Shown in pieces: positions 49,217-58,348 of a DNA stretch of 64,000 nt. Numbering within the stretch: position 1 is the stretch's first letter; each line of letters opens with the position of its first letter. The translations under genes and the position numbers were made by a program. Under the pieces are notes generated by a model, which was not told where the DNA came from, did no database searches, and worked only from the letters and a program-made list of their open reading frames with translations. This stretch comes from an uncultured Neomegalonema sp. (lineage in GTDB: Bacteria; Pseudomonadota; Alphaproteobacteria; Rhodobacterales; Rhodobacteraceae), in assembly GCA_937995735.1 (NCBI GenBank), contig CALKIZ010000045.1:44464-108463 (forward strand). The letters run 5' to 3'.

Positions 49217-49244
49217 AAGGCGAATTGAGAAATTAATTCGCCTT
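49217..49244. terminator. Inverted repeat downstream of trxA, possible terminator
   Basis: AAGGCGAATT-GAGAAATT-AATTCGCCTT, 10-bp perfect stem. Confidence 0.55.
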
Positions 49245-49260
49245 ACTTACTATAACCGAA

Positions 49261-49581
49261 TCAGGAGTTCTCGTTAATCCATTCAACGAGTTTTCCTTTT
49301 GGCTGTACGCCAACCTTGGTCGAGATCAATTCGCCGCCCTTGAACATCATCAAAGTGGGGATACCGCGAACACCATATTTACCGGGGGTATTCGGGTTCT
49401 CGTCGATATTCACCTTCGCAATGGCAACTTTTCCGTCCATCTCACCGGCAATCTCATCGAGAGCCGGAGCAATCTGCTTACACGGGCCACACCATTCGGC
49501 CCAGAAATCAACAACAATAGGTGTTTCGGAATTCAGTACATCAGCATCAAAGGATGTATCGGAAACAGTCTTAACAGCCAT
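49261..49581 (-). CDS. trxA: thioredoxin
   Basis: [50 protein letters not shown]. Confidence 0.97.
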   Translation of the reverse strand: MAVKTVSDTSFDADVLNSETPIVVDFWAEWCGPCKQIAPALDEIAGEMDGKVAIAKVNIDENPNTPGKYGVRGIPTLMMFKGGELISTKVGVQPKGKLVEWINENS

Positions 49582-49655
49582 GGTATTCTCCTCATGAGAG
49601 CGAAAAATTCGCCCTGCTGCGACATAGTAAGAGTTAGGAATGCATGGCGATGAAA

Positions 49656-52600
49656 TCAACCATGTTTCTCTAAGTCAGAGTTTGTGCGGTCCAGTGCCCC
49701 TGCTAACTCGCCCACCGTAGGGGTTTCAAATTTACGGACATCAATCCACAAGAGATGTGCGTTTACACTTGCGGAAGGGTAAATTTCTCTCATCACAGCC
49801 GTATATACAGCCAGCTGCCGCAGGTAAGCTTCCGGTATCTGATCGTGAGGCGAGCCGCTCTTGAAATCAATAATATCGACCTGACTGCCTCGAACCACCA
49901 ATCTGTCAATTTTACCGGAGACACGCCGCCCCCCAAGAGCAGCGACTGGGCCGGCGACCGGAACCTCCGCCATCGACCCATCACCGAACATCCACGAAAA
50001 CTCAGGCGCATCAAGAATCGAAATTATTGTCTCTAGCGAAGCCAGGTCATCACCTGACGTCAACCCCTGCGCCCCAACATCGCGGCGTCTTTCCAGTGAC
50101 ACGGGTGCAAGCCGCTCCAACAAACCATGCATCAAATTTCCACGTTCCGCCGAAGACCAGACATGCGCCCCGTCTTCATCATCAGATGGCAATGGAGGAG
50201 GATCAGTCGGATCATCTTCCGCCAATCGCGAAGGAGCAAACGGCACAACCGCCGCCGCCTCTTTTTTCACGGGCAGCATGAGTGCAGCATCAAAGGGTTG
50301 CGGTGACCAATCCTCGCTTATCAACGGATCGGGCTTTTCACGCGCCTTACCATCCGTCTCGATCCTTAACCCCTCAACAGCTCCGCCGTCGTCCCCGGTT
50401 AAAGGCGTTGCGCAAGGCACACCGTCTCCAAATCCATTCTCGACGACACGCAACCAGCTTTCATCCGATGCATCGCGCGCGCCGCGATACCCGCACACGA
50501 CCAACCAGTCCTGCGCGCGGGTCATCCCGACATAGAGCAGCCGTCGATACTCCTGCATCTCAAGAAGTCGGCGCTGTTCTCTTAGCCCGGCAATCTGCAC
50601 AGGGTCTTCATTCTTTCTTCGGGACCAGATCGGTGCATCGCCGCCTTCGTTCTTAACCACAAAAAGGCTGGAGCGATTGCTTGGGGGCAATGCAACAGTA
50701 TCAGGCAAAAAGACAATATTTGCCTCCAGTCCTTTCGCACCGTGAGCGGTCATCACCCGCACTTCGTTACGGCCCTGCTCCATCTCGCGCTTGACCTGAA
50801 AATCACTGGCATCAATCCGCTCAACGAAAGCCTGAAGCGTCGGTGTTTCGATACTTTCAAAGGCAAGCGCCTGTGAAAGCAGTTCATCAATCGGGTCTTC
50901 TGATTGCACACCAAGCCGGCCCAAAAATCGTGCCCGCGCGCCATGCTTATTCAATGCCCGTTCGAAAAACTCGAAGGGCCGGAGAAAGTCTGCTTGCTGT
51001 TGCAAATCATCAAGAATGGCAAACGCCTCAGCAAAAGCAGCCTCTTCCCGTCGCGCATATAATTGTGACCAGAGCCGCCGCCCTCCCCGATCATGGGCTA
51101 ATTCAAAAAGCGCCTCTTCGCTCATACCAACAATCGGAGAGCGCAACACCGTCGCCATCGTCAAATCATCATCCGGCAATAACGCAAACCGGGCCAGCGC
51201 CATCAAATCGCGCACAGCAAGTTGTTGAGTTAAGATCATGCGATCTTCACCGGCCACAGGAATATCCCGTGCCTTCAAAGAACGGATCATCGCATCCGCA
51301 AATGCATTTCGCCGCCGCACAAGAATAAGCACATCCCCCGCCCGAATGGGCCTATCGCGAGAGGGCAGATGCGTTCCTTTGGAAAGCCATTCAGCAATCC
51401 GTGTTGCGATACCCTCGGCCAGTCTTAGATGCGGGGCATCCGGTTCGACTTCATCCACCGGCACATACCAGGGCTGAGGTTCCGGCACTTCGCGTGGCTC
51501 AACAACCGGCCAAAACTCAACCCGCCCCGGTTGGTCTTTTCGGTATGCGACATGCTTCGGCGCAGCATGATCACCGCTCAGCCCATCGCGCGCCGTCTCC
51601 GGTTCAAATACTTTATCGACCGTTTGCAGCACGGCGGGTGTTGACCGGAAAGAATGAAGAAGCTGCGGCTCTTGCATCGGCGCTTCGACACCGCGCGTTA
51701 ATTCATCGAACCGTTCTTTGACCACCGACAGCCCGCGAGGATCTGCGCCTTGAAAGCTATAGATCGATTGTTTTTCATCCCCGACGACAAACAAAGTCCG
51801 GTGCGTCTCGCGCGCGCTTTGTCCCGAGAAAAACTCTTCTGCGATGGCTCCGATTACCTGCCATTGTTCAGCAGACGTATCCTGCGCCTCATCGACGAGA
51901 ATATGATCGACACCTCCATCGAGCTTATACCGAACCCAGTCGCGTGCCTCCGCTTCGGTCAATAAAGAACTGGCGAGGCGGATCAGATCATCAAAATCAA
52001 GCGCATCGGCCCTTGCCTTCAACGCTTTCACTTCACCGAGCAACGCAACACCAAAACGCGCAAGCGCTTTGCTGTTTTCATATCCCTCAATGGCTTGCTC
52101 ATGCGCTGCAAGTTCAAGTAGACGCTCGGATATTTCAGTGCAAAATTCTTCCGCCCATGGGAGTGCTTTTTTAACAGCCGCCGTCGGAAAGCGCGAACGC
52201 GGCGTTCCTGATTTTGTGAGCAGTGCGGCGCGCAATGCATTCACCAAATCGTCGGCGGTTCCTTCGGCGAGCGCGTAGAGCAAATCCGGCGCAACCGATG
52301 TCTCGTGCTTGCCCCCCGACTCAAACGCTCGCGCCATTTCGCGCAGCGGAGCCAGATTAAACGCCTTAGCAAATGCTGCTCGCGCCGAGTCGATAGTGTC
52401 ACTGTCATCAACGCCTAATGCCTCGGCAATGCGCGTAATCACATCGTCGGTTGTCCCGGCAAAGGCAAGACGCTGCTTGACGATCTCTCTAACGAGATCA
52501 TCAATGCCAAACTCCTGCACCCTGTCGATAATCAATGCGGTCGCATCGCGAAGCGCACAATTGCCTCCAGTCAACCCGCGTCGGATGGTTCTCTCTTTTG

Positions 52601-53087
52601 CTTCCCCCAACAACTCGGCAGAAGAGACCTCATCCATTAATTCAAAGTGCGGTGAAATCTTTGCCTCCAACGGAAAGCGCCTCAGCAAACTTTCACAGAA
52701 AGCATGGATCGTTTGAATCTTCAGCCCACCGGGAGTCTCAAGTGCTTGCGCAAACAATCGCCGGGCACGTTTGAGTTCAATATCCCCGCCGCGTTCCTTG
52801 TCCAAATCGACAAGCGCCGCACGCAAGGCATCGTCATCCATCAATGCCCATCCGCCAAGGCGGGCGAATAACTTGTTCTGCATATTCGCGGCGGCGGCTC
52901 GCGTGTATGTCAGACATAAAATCTTTGACGGATCGGGCGGCGTGTCACGATCTTCATTTCGCCCAAGCAACAGCCGCGCAACACGGTCAATCAAAACTTT
53001 CGTTTTTCCCGAGCCTGCATTCGCCGTCACCCATGCAGAGTGATTGGGATCAGCAGCAACACGTTGCGGCGCAGAAGGATCACTCAT
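49656..53087 (-). CDS. addA: double-strand break repair helicase AddA
   Basis: [84 protein letters not shown]-terminal nuclease IDFKSG. Confidence 0.96.
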   Translation of the reverse strand: MSDPSAPQRVAADPNHSAWVTANAGSGKTKVLIDRVARLLLGRNEDRDTPPDPSKILCLTYTRAAAANMQNKLFARLGGWALMDDDALRAALVDLDKERGGDIELKRARRLFAQALETPGGLKIQTIHAFCESLLRRFPLEAKISPHFELMDEVSSAELLGEAKERTIRRGLTGGNCALRDATALIIDRVQEFGIDDLVREIVKQRLAFAGTTDDVITRIAEALGVDDSDTIDSARAAFAKAFNLAPLREMARAFESGGKHETSVAPDLLYALAEGTADDLVNALRAALLTKSGTPRSRFPTAAVKKALPWAEEFCTEISERLLELAAHEQAIEGYENSKALARFGVALLGEVKALKARADALDFDDLIRLASSLLTEAEARDWVRYKLDGGVDHILVDEAQDTSAEQWQVIGAIAEEFFSGQSARETHRTLFVVGDEKQSIYSFQGADPRGLSVVKERFDELTRGVEAPMQEPQLLHSFRSTPAVLQTVDKVFEPETARDGLSGDHAAPKHVAYRKDQPGRVEFWPVVEPREVPEPQPWYVPVDEVEPDAPHLRLAEGIATRIAEWLSKGTHLPSRDRPIRAGDVLILVRRRNAFADAMIRSLKARDIPVAGEDRMILTQQLAVRDLMALARFALLPDDDLTMATVLRSPIVGMSEEALFELAHDRGGRRLWSQLYARREEAAFAEAFAILDDLQQQADFLRPFEFFERALNKHGARARFLGRLGVQSEDPIDELLSQALAFESIETPTLQAFVERIDASDFQVKREMEQGRNEVRVMTAHGAKGLEANIVFLPDTVALPPSNRSSLFVVKNEGGDAPIWSRRKNEDPVQIAGLREQRRLLEMQEYRRLLYVGMTRAQDWLVVCGYRGARDASDESWLRVVENGFGDGVPCATPLTGDDGGAVEGLRIETDGKAREKPDPLISEDWSPQPFDAALMLPVKKEAAAVVPFAPSRLAEDDPTDPPPLPSDDEDGAHVWSSAERGNLMHGLLERLAPVSLERRRDVGAQGLTSGDDLASLETIISILDAPEFSWMFGDGSMAEVPVAGPVAALGGRRVSGKIDRLVVRGSQVDIIDFKSGSPHDQIPEAYLRQLAVYTAVMREIYPSASVNAHLLWIDVRKFETPTVGELAGALDRTNSDLEKHG

Positions 53088-56000
53088 TCCCCGCCATCCC
53101 CTTCGGCACTGACCCATTCGCCGACACGGGCAAGATGATCGTAAGCACCTTCGAAGTTAATCGACATGGGCCGCGCCCGCGACAAGTATCCTTGGTTCGG
53201 ATCTGCATAAGCACTCAGCAAATCTGACAGTTTGGGAAAGGCTTCCGCAATCAATCTATCCTCGTCAGACAGAGAGGTTTCTTTGCCGCCAGCATCACCA
53301 CCTTGCAATCGGATATGCGCGAGCTTTGATACCGTCGAAGGCGGCACACCCTCAAAAGCACCATCGCGCAACATCGCCCCCTCCAAAGGAAGCTGCTGCG
53401 CAAAGGCTGCGACCTGATCATCAGTCGGGGGCGCGCCGGTTTTATAATCGTAGATCGCAATGGTCTCGTCGGCGAGACGATCAATCCGGTCTGCATATCC
53501 TTTCAACTCGACTTGAGAGAAGCCCGGAACATTCAGCTCAATAGATCCTCTTGCTTCGAGAGCAATCGGTGTATCACCCTGCGCCCGGCGCTTTGACTCT
53601 TCTTCCAAGAACCAAGGCGCAATGCGTAGAACACGCGCGCGATAAAATGCCTGCACACTCGGCCAGCCATCAAAATCCGCAAGCGCCTTGGTCATCTCTT
53701 CTTTGAACAAAGCGGCGGCGCTCTCATCATCGATCCATTTTTCCATGGTTGCCTCGACCACCTTTTCGACGATTGCATGAATGACATTGCCACGGTCGCG
53801 AGCATCAGGATCAGGAGAAAGCCCCGACAGCTCATGCAGCCCCAGGACCTTTTGAGCATAAATCGCGTAAGGGTCACGCGCGAGCGTCTCAATCTGCGTC
53901 ACCGAAAATGATCGAGGACGCGCTTCGACGGGCGGTGTCGGATCGGGCCGTTGAACCGGAAACCCAACAGCTTCGCGCGCTAAATGCCCTGCGAAACTCC
54001 GATAGCGATTTCCGCGCTGTCGCATCTCCGCTAAGACCTGCGGTGCAAATCCGGTCGTCTCATCTTCGCCCAGCAGCGTTGTAATCCGTTGCAGCCACCG
54101 CGAAGCAACCGTCGGCGTTCCCTCTTGCTTTCGTGCACGGGTGAGGATCACCCGCTTCGCACAAAAGGCTTGCTGGAAATCATGCGCCGAAAGCCCGATG
54201 CGCCTCTCCAGAGAAGGCAAGCCAAAATCGCGACGCATCGCGCGGCTCATCCAAGGATCAGGGTCAGGCAATTTCGGCCAGCCATCCTCATTCAAACCCG
54301 CGAGGATCATCACATCCGCACTCAGCATCCGCGCTTCTAACGTTCCCCAGATAAAAACGCGCGGGTGTTGACCGTAAGGCGCACGCACTTTTCGGTCCGC
54401 CATCAACCCGGCAATCAAAGACGGCGCTCCGGCAGGGTCCAACGCGCCAAAGCTCGGCGCGTGTTTGATGATATCTTCGACAAATACCAGCGCAGCCTTG
54501 CCGGTTTCCTCCTGCCAAACTTCTTCGCTGCCATCTTCTTTCAGCGACATCTGGTTGGCACTTACACGAAGAGCCACCATGATTTCACTCAAGGGAACTT
54601 CGTCCCGATCCATCAACATTTGCAATGGCGCGAGCGCATCCCCCAAACCGTCAAGCCATTCAAACAAGGCTGCGTCGGCTTGCAAGCGCTGCGTCTTGGT
54701 TTCTTGCGGCGTACCATCGCGATCATTGCGATCGGCCGTGCGTTTCGTAATCGCTTTGCAAATTTCTTCTGGGTTACTCCCGCTGCTACGATCGCGCATG
54801 GCTTCGATTTCCACACGGCGCACATACCCCAGATGCACACCCCGCGATAGGCCTAGCGATGTCAGCGGATGCTTCATCAATGCAAGCCACCGTGCAGGAT
54901 CACCCGGTCCCGGACTTCGCAATCCTTCTTCGAGCAACAGCGACAAAAAAACGCCCGGCGGCGTCAAGTGCAGAGGTCGCCCGGCTGAGTCATCCGCTTT
55001 AATATTCCAGCGTTGCAAGCCGGCAGAAACACGCCGCCCCAACATGCCGTCCGTGGTGACCAAAGCCACAGTTTGCCCCGGCACTTCCACCGCTTCACGA
55101 ATGGCAAAGGCTATCGCCTGCGCCTCCTCTTGTGATGTTTCGGCTTCGATCAAATCGACATGCGCCATCACATCCGGCGCGCTCTGCGCAACATCTTGTC
55201 TATGCGCAAGCCAAGTGTCCGTCACCGGCGCAGGCCGCAGCGCAAGGCTGAAAAACGACTCGCGTGTAAACTCAGGGGCCGTAACCCAATCAGCAACGAC
55301 GTCACGGGGTATGGGACCACCTTCCCCGCCAATCGCAGCCAACAAGCGCGCCAAGCCCGCTTGCGGATGGTCTGGGTGACCGCTCGTCAATCCCATAAAT
55401 GACCCCACATCAAGCGACCGATCCAAGCCCGGTAAAATAACCACTCCTTGAGGCAGTCTTGCAATGGCGGCGATCAACTCCGAAGAGATTCCCACACTGC
55501 CGGTCGACCCCGCAACAATCACCGGATCAGTCGGCGGCTCAGCTTCCCATGCAGCAATTTGCCGAGCGATCAATTCAGCACGATGCGCCACCGGATCGCT
55601 CTTGGATATATCCTCTAAAATCGCGGGCCAACCTGATCGGAGAATATTCAAGAAGGTAACCGTCTCGGTCCAATGCGCTGCGTGATTTTCGGGCGCTGCC
55701 TTTTCCAATGCGTCAAGCGACAAACGCTCACCGTGGATTTGGTCAATCAGACTCATCAGGTCACGGGCCAGTGCCGTTGCGGTCGCTTCTTGAGCAAGAT
55801 GCGGCTTTTGATTTCCCAATGCGCGCACCAGTCGCGTCAATGTCAACAGCCGTTCGGTTGGCGCAATCGGCTCAGGCAATCCCGCGCCCAACCCCATCGG
55901 ATCATCAAGATCAGCGAGAGTCAGAATACGGGGAACCAAAACAGGCTTGCCGCCCGCCAGCTCGACAAAGGCTTCGGTGAGAACGCGAACACCCCGGCGG

Positions 56001-56143
56001 GTCGGCGCATAAAGAGTCACCCGAGCCAGCGCCATCGGGTCCGCATCCTCCAGCCTCTCAATCAACCCCTTTGCCAGAGTCGTCGCGAAGGGTTGACTGG
56101 AGGTAATATTAAAGATGCGCGGTGCAGGGCTGTGAAACATCAC
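53084..56143 (-). CDS. addB: double-strand break repair protein AddB
   Basis: YAPTRRGVRVLTEAFVELAG, MILAGLNEDGWPKLPDPDPWMSRAMRRDFGLPSLERRIGLSAHDF, nuclease IYDYKTGAPP. ATGA overlap with addA. Confidence 0.95.
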   Translation of the reverse strand: MMFHSPAPRIFNITSSQPFATTLAKGLIERLEDADPMALARVTLYAPTRRGVRVLTEAFVELAGGKPVLVPRILTLADLDDPMGLGAGLPEPIAPTERLLTLTRLVRALGNQKPHLAQEATATALARDLMSLIDQIHGERLSLDALEKAAPENHAAHWTETVTFLNILRSGWPAILEDISKSDPVAHRAELIARQIAAWEAEPPTDPVIVAGSTGSVGISSELIAAIARLPQGVVILPGLDRSLDVGSFMGLTSGHPDHPQAGLARLLAAIGGEGGPIPRDVVADWVTAPEFTRESFFSLALRPAPVTDTWLAHRQDVAQSAPDVMAHVDLIEAETSQEEAQAIAFAIREAVEVPGQTVALVTTDGMLGRRVSAGLQRWNIKADDSAGRPLHLTPPGVFLSLLLEEGLRSPGPGDPARWLALMKHPLTSLGLSRGVHLGYVRRVEIEAMRDRSSGSNPEEICKAITKRTADRNDRDGTPQETKTQRLQADAALFEWLDGLGDALAPLQMLMDRDEVPLSEIMVALRVSANQMSLKEDGSEEVWQEETGKAALVFVEDIIKHAPSFGALDPAGAPSLIAGLMADRKVRAPYGQHPRVFIWGTLEARMLSADVMILAGLNEDGWPKLPDPDPWMSRAMRRDFGLPSLERRIGLSAHDFQQAFCAKRVILTRARKQEGTPTVASRWLQRITTLLGEDETTGFAPQVLAEMRQRGNRYRSFAGHLAREAVGFPVQRPDPTPPVEARPRSFSVTQIETLARDPYAIYAQKVLGLHELSGLSPDPDARDRGNVIHAIVEKVVEATMEKWIDDESAAALFKEEMTKALADFDGWPSVQAFYRARVLRIAPWFLEEESKRRAQGDTPIALEARGSIELNVPGFSQVELKGYADRIDRLADETIAIYDYKTGAPPTDDQVAAFAQQLPLEGAMLRDGAFEGVPPSTVSKLAHIRLQGGDAGGKETSLSDEDRLIAEAFPKLSDLLSAYADPNQGYLSRARPMSINFEGAYDHLARVGEWVSAEGDGGE

Positions 56144-56847
56144 CCTTGTTTAACAGCAGCTTCCGCCAATCGCAAACCATCAGGCGTCCCCACGTCACAC
56201 CAACCGCCGTGATGCACGACACCGCTGGCACGCCGCGAAGCGATAATCTTATCCCACACCACATTCAACGAGAACGGTCCTTCAGGCGCGCCTTCAAATA
56301 CGGAGGGCTTGATGATTTGCGCACCGCTAAAAACAAGCGGCGCAGAGGGCCGGTCGCCGCGCCGGATCAAACGCTGATCCACGTCCAGTGAGAAATCACC
56401 GCTCCGCGTATATCCGATTGCGGTTTCAACAGGGACCATCAGCAACAGCACATCCATGTCGTCAGGTTGCCAAGCATCAATCAGCGACTGAAGCGCCCGC
56501 GCGCCAAGCCAAATATTGTCGCTGTTGATAACGACAAAAGGATCATTCCCCAACAGCGGCAGCGCCCGAACAATGCCGCCGCCCGTCTCTAGTAATTCTC
56601 CCGTCTCATCAGAATATTCAATGCGGGGCGCTTTGCGCCAACCAAGATGAGCGCGCATCATGTCCGGAAAATAATGCAGATTAACAACGGCGCGGGTCGC
56701 ACCGATTTCTTCGACACAATCAAGCGAGCGATCAATCAACGCACGCCCGTCGACTTCGATCAATGGCTTAGGGCAGTCATTGGTCAAGGGCCGCATCCGT
56801 GTTCCAAGCCCCGCCGCCAAGACCATCGCAGTGTGCGGCGCGGTCAA
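56140..56847 (-). CDS. murU: nucleotidyltransferase (N-acetylmuramate-1-P uridylyltransferase-type)
   Basis: TAMVLAAGLGTRMRPLTNDCPKPLIEVDGRALIDRSLD, FVVINSDNIWLGAR. Followed the upstream AmgK-type kinase domain. Confidence 0.82.
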   Translation of the reverse strand: MTAPHTAMVLAAGLGTRMRPLTNDCPKPLIEVDGRALIDRSLDCVEEIGATRAVVNLHYFPDMMRAHLGWRKAPRIEYSDETGELLETGGGIVRALPLLGNDPFVVINSDNIWLGARALQSLIDAWQPDDMDVLLLMVPVETAIGYTRSGDFSLDVDQRLIRRGDRPSAPLVFSGAQIIKPSVFEGAPEGPFSLNVVWDKIIASRRASGVVHHGGWCDVGTPDGLRLAEAAVKQG

Positions 56848-56880
56848 AGTGCTAACTCTCTAAACAGCATCATCAATATC

Positions 56881-58335
56881 TCACCCTCTCGCCTTCACCA
56901 GATTTTCCGGTGTCGGTTCAGGGACATGCTTTTCCACAAACACTCTCAAACCGGACAAGTGCGGTGAAGCAAGGTCGCGCATGAAATGCGCCCAGACGCG
57001 CGGGATCAAATCGACATAATGTTGCTTACCATCTCGCAATGACAGCCGCGCAAAAATCCCGATGATCTTAGCATTGCGCTGCGCCCCCAAAGCATCATAT
57101 CCGGCGCGAAAAGTATCCCCGTCCAAATCCGGGCGCGCCGACAGAAACCGTTTGATCATCGCCAGGGCCAAGTCGGGCGGCACATCGCGTCTTGCATCCT
57201 CTAACAGCGAAACAAGATCATAGGCCGGATGCCCAATCAGCGTGTCCTGATAATCAAGCAACCCAACCCGAGCCAACCCGCCCCGCTCAGGCAACCAAAG
57301 CAAATTCTCCGCATGATAATCCCGCAGCACCAGAGCGGAACGATCCGCTTCAACATCAACCGTCGCCTCAGCAATCAACCCGAGATACTCGGCGCGAAGG
57401 TCAGGCGAGACATCGCCCGACACCGCAGGCAACCACCAATCCGTTAGGAGCGCGGCTTCGCGTTCAAGCACCGCCGCATCATAGGGCGGCACATCATCAC
57501 CGGATTTCGCATCCAATCCCGCAAGCACATCAACCGCCGCTTCATAGAGCGAAAGTTCGAGCGAAGCGTCTTGCTCGCATCGCCGCGCATAAAGCGCATC
57601 GCCTAAATCTTCGAGCAGCAAAAATCCGTGTTGAACATCGCGCGCTAATATTTCCGGCGCACTAAGCCCGCGCTCACGCAGCACATCCGTCAGTGCAGCA
57701 AAAGGACGGACATCTTCTCCTTTTTCCACCGGCGCATCCATGAGAACCGCCCGCTCGCCACCCCTATTGAGACGCAAATAACGCCGGTTCGACGCATCTC
57801 CTGCCAATGGCGCAATCTCAGCGGCACCCCAGCCCGCGTCCTTCACAAAAGACGTAATCAATTCATCACGGGATCGCATCACAGCCATCAACATTTCCTC
57901 TCCCCGAGGACCGCTCGCCTTTAAAACCGCCTCGCGCCCTTCGCCCTTTATCGACAGATGAACCTCTAACCGATCATCAGGGGTATCCTCTTCTAACCGT
58001 TGCGGCCACTCGACCAAAACTGCCGCAGTGTCAAACGCATCAAATAACCCGATCTCATCAAGCTCACTATTGTCCGAGATACGATAAAGATCAGAGTGTA
58101 CAATCTTGCTGCGGGGTCCGTCATACTCTTGCATGAGCGTAAAAGTTGGCGATGGAACGGGAATTTCCTCACCCAGCGCGGCGCGGATCGCAGCACGGGC
58201 AAAAGAAGATTTTCCCGCTCCTAAATCGCCAAACAGCAATACGATGGAACCACCAGTTAACGCCGACGCCAAACGCGCGCCCAACGCATCCGTTGCTGAG
58301 GCATCAGGCAGATATAAGGATCGTGAGACAGACAT
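56881..58335 (-). CDS. fused TsaE (tRNA t6A ATPase) and AmgK-like sugar phosphotransferase
   Basis: N-half: LFGDLGAGKSSFARAAIRAAL, VPSPTFTLMQEY, HSDLYRI. C-half: APLAGDASNRRYLRL, LLLEDLGDALYARRC, LVLRDYHAENLLWL, GLLDYQDTLIGHPAYDLVSLLEDARRDV. Confidence 0.93.
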   Translation of the reverse strand: MSVSRSLYLPDASATDALGARLASALTGGSIVLLFGDLGAGKSSFARAAIRAALGEEIPVPSPTFTLMQEYDGPRSKIVHSDLYRISDNSELDEIGLFDAFDTAAVLVEWPQRLEEDTPDDRLEVHLSIKGEGREAVLKASGPRGEEMLMAVMRSRDELITSFVKDAGWGAAEIAPLAGDASNRRYLRLNRGGERAVLMDAPVEKGEDVRPFAALTDVLRERGLSAPEILARDVQHGFLLLEDLGDALYARRCEQDASLELSLYEAAVDVLAGLDAKSGDDVPPYDAAVLEREAALLTDWWLPAVSGDVSPDLRAEYLGLIAEATVDVEADRSALVLRDYHAENLLWLPERGGLARVGLLDYQDTLIGHPAYDLVSLLEDARRDVPPDLALAMIKRFLSARPDLDGDTFRAGYDALGAQRNAKIIGIFARLSLRDGKQHYVDLIPRVWAHFMRDLASPHLSGLRVFVEKHVPEPTPENLVKARG

Positions 58336-58348
58336 TGACGCGGACGTA

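Noticed and set aside
54465-55379. 304-aa plus-strand ORF (Ser/Pro/Arg-rich) inside addB
   Set aside because: Entirely antisense to a convincingly conserved AddB frame. Ser/Arg/Thr-rich composition is typical of antisense shadow ORFs.
49656-56143. AddA/AddB with two nuclease/helicase proteins considered as a possible defence operon
   Set aside because: Canonical AddAB motifs and neighbours (trxA, MurU/AmgK, TsaE) fit housekeeping recombination repair.
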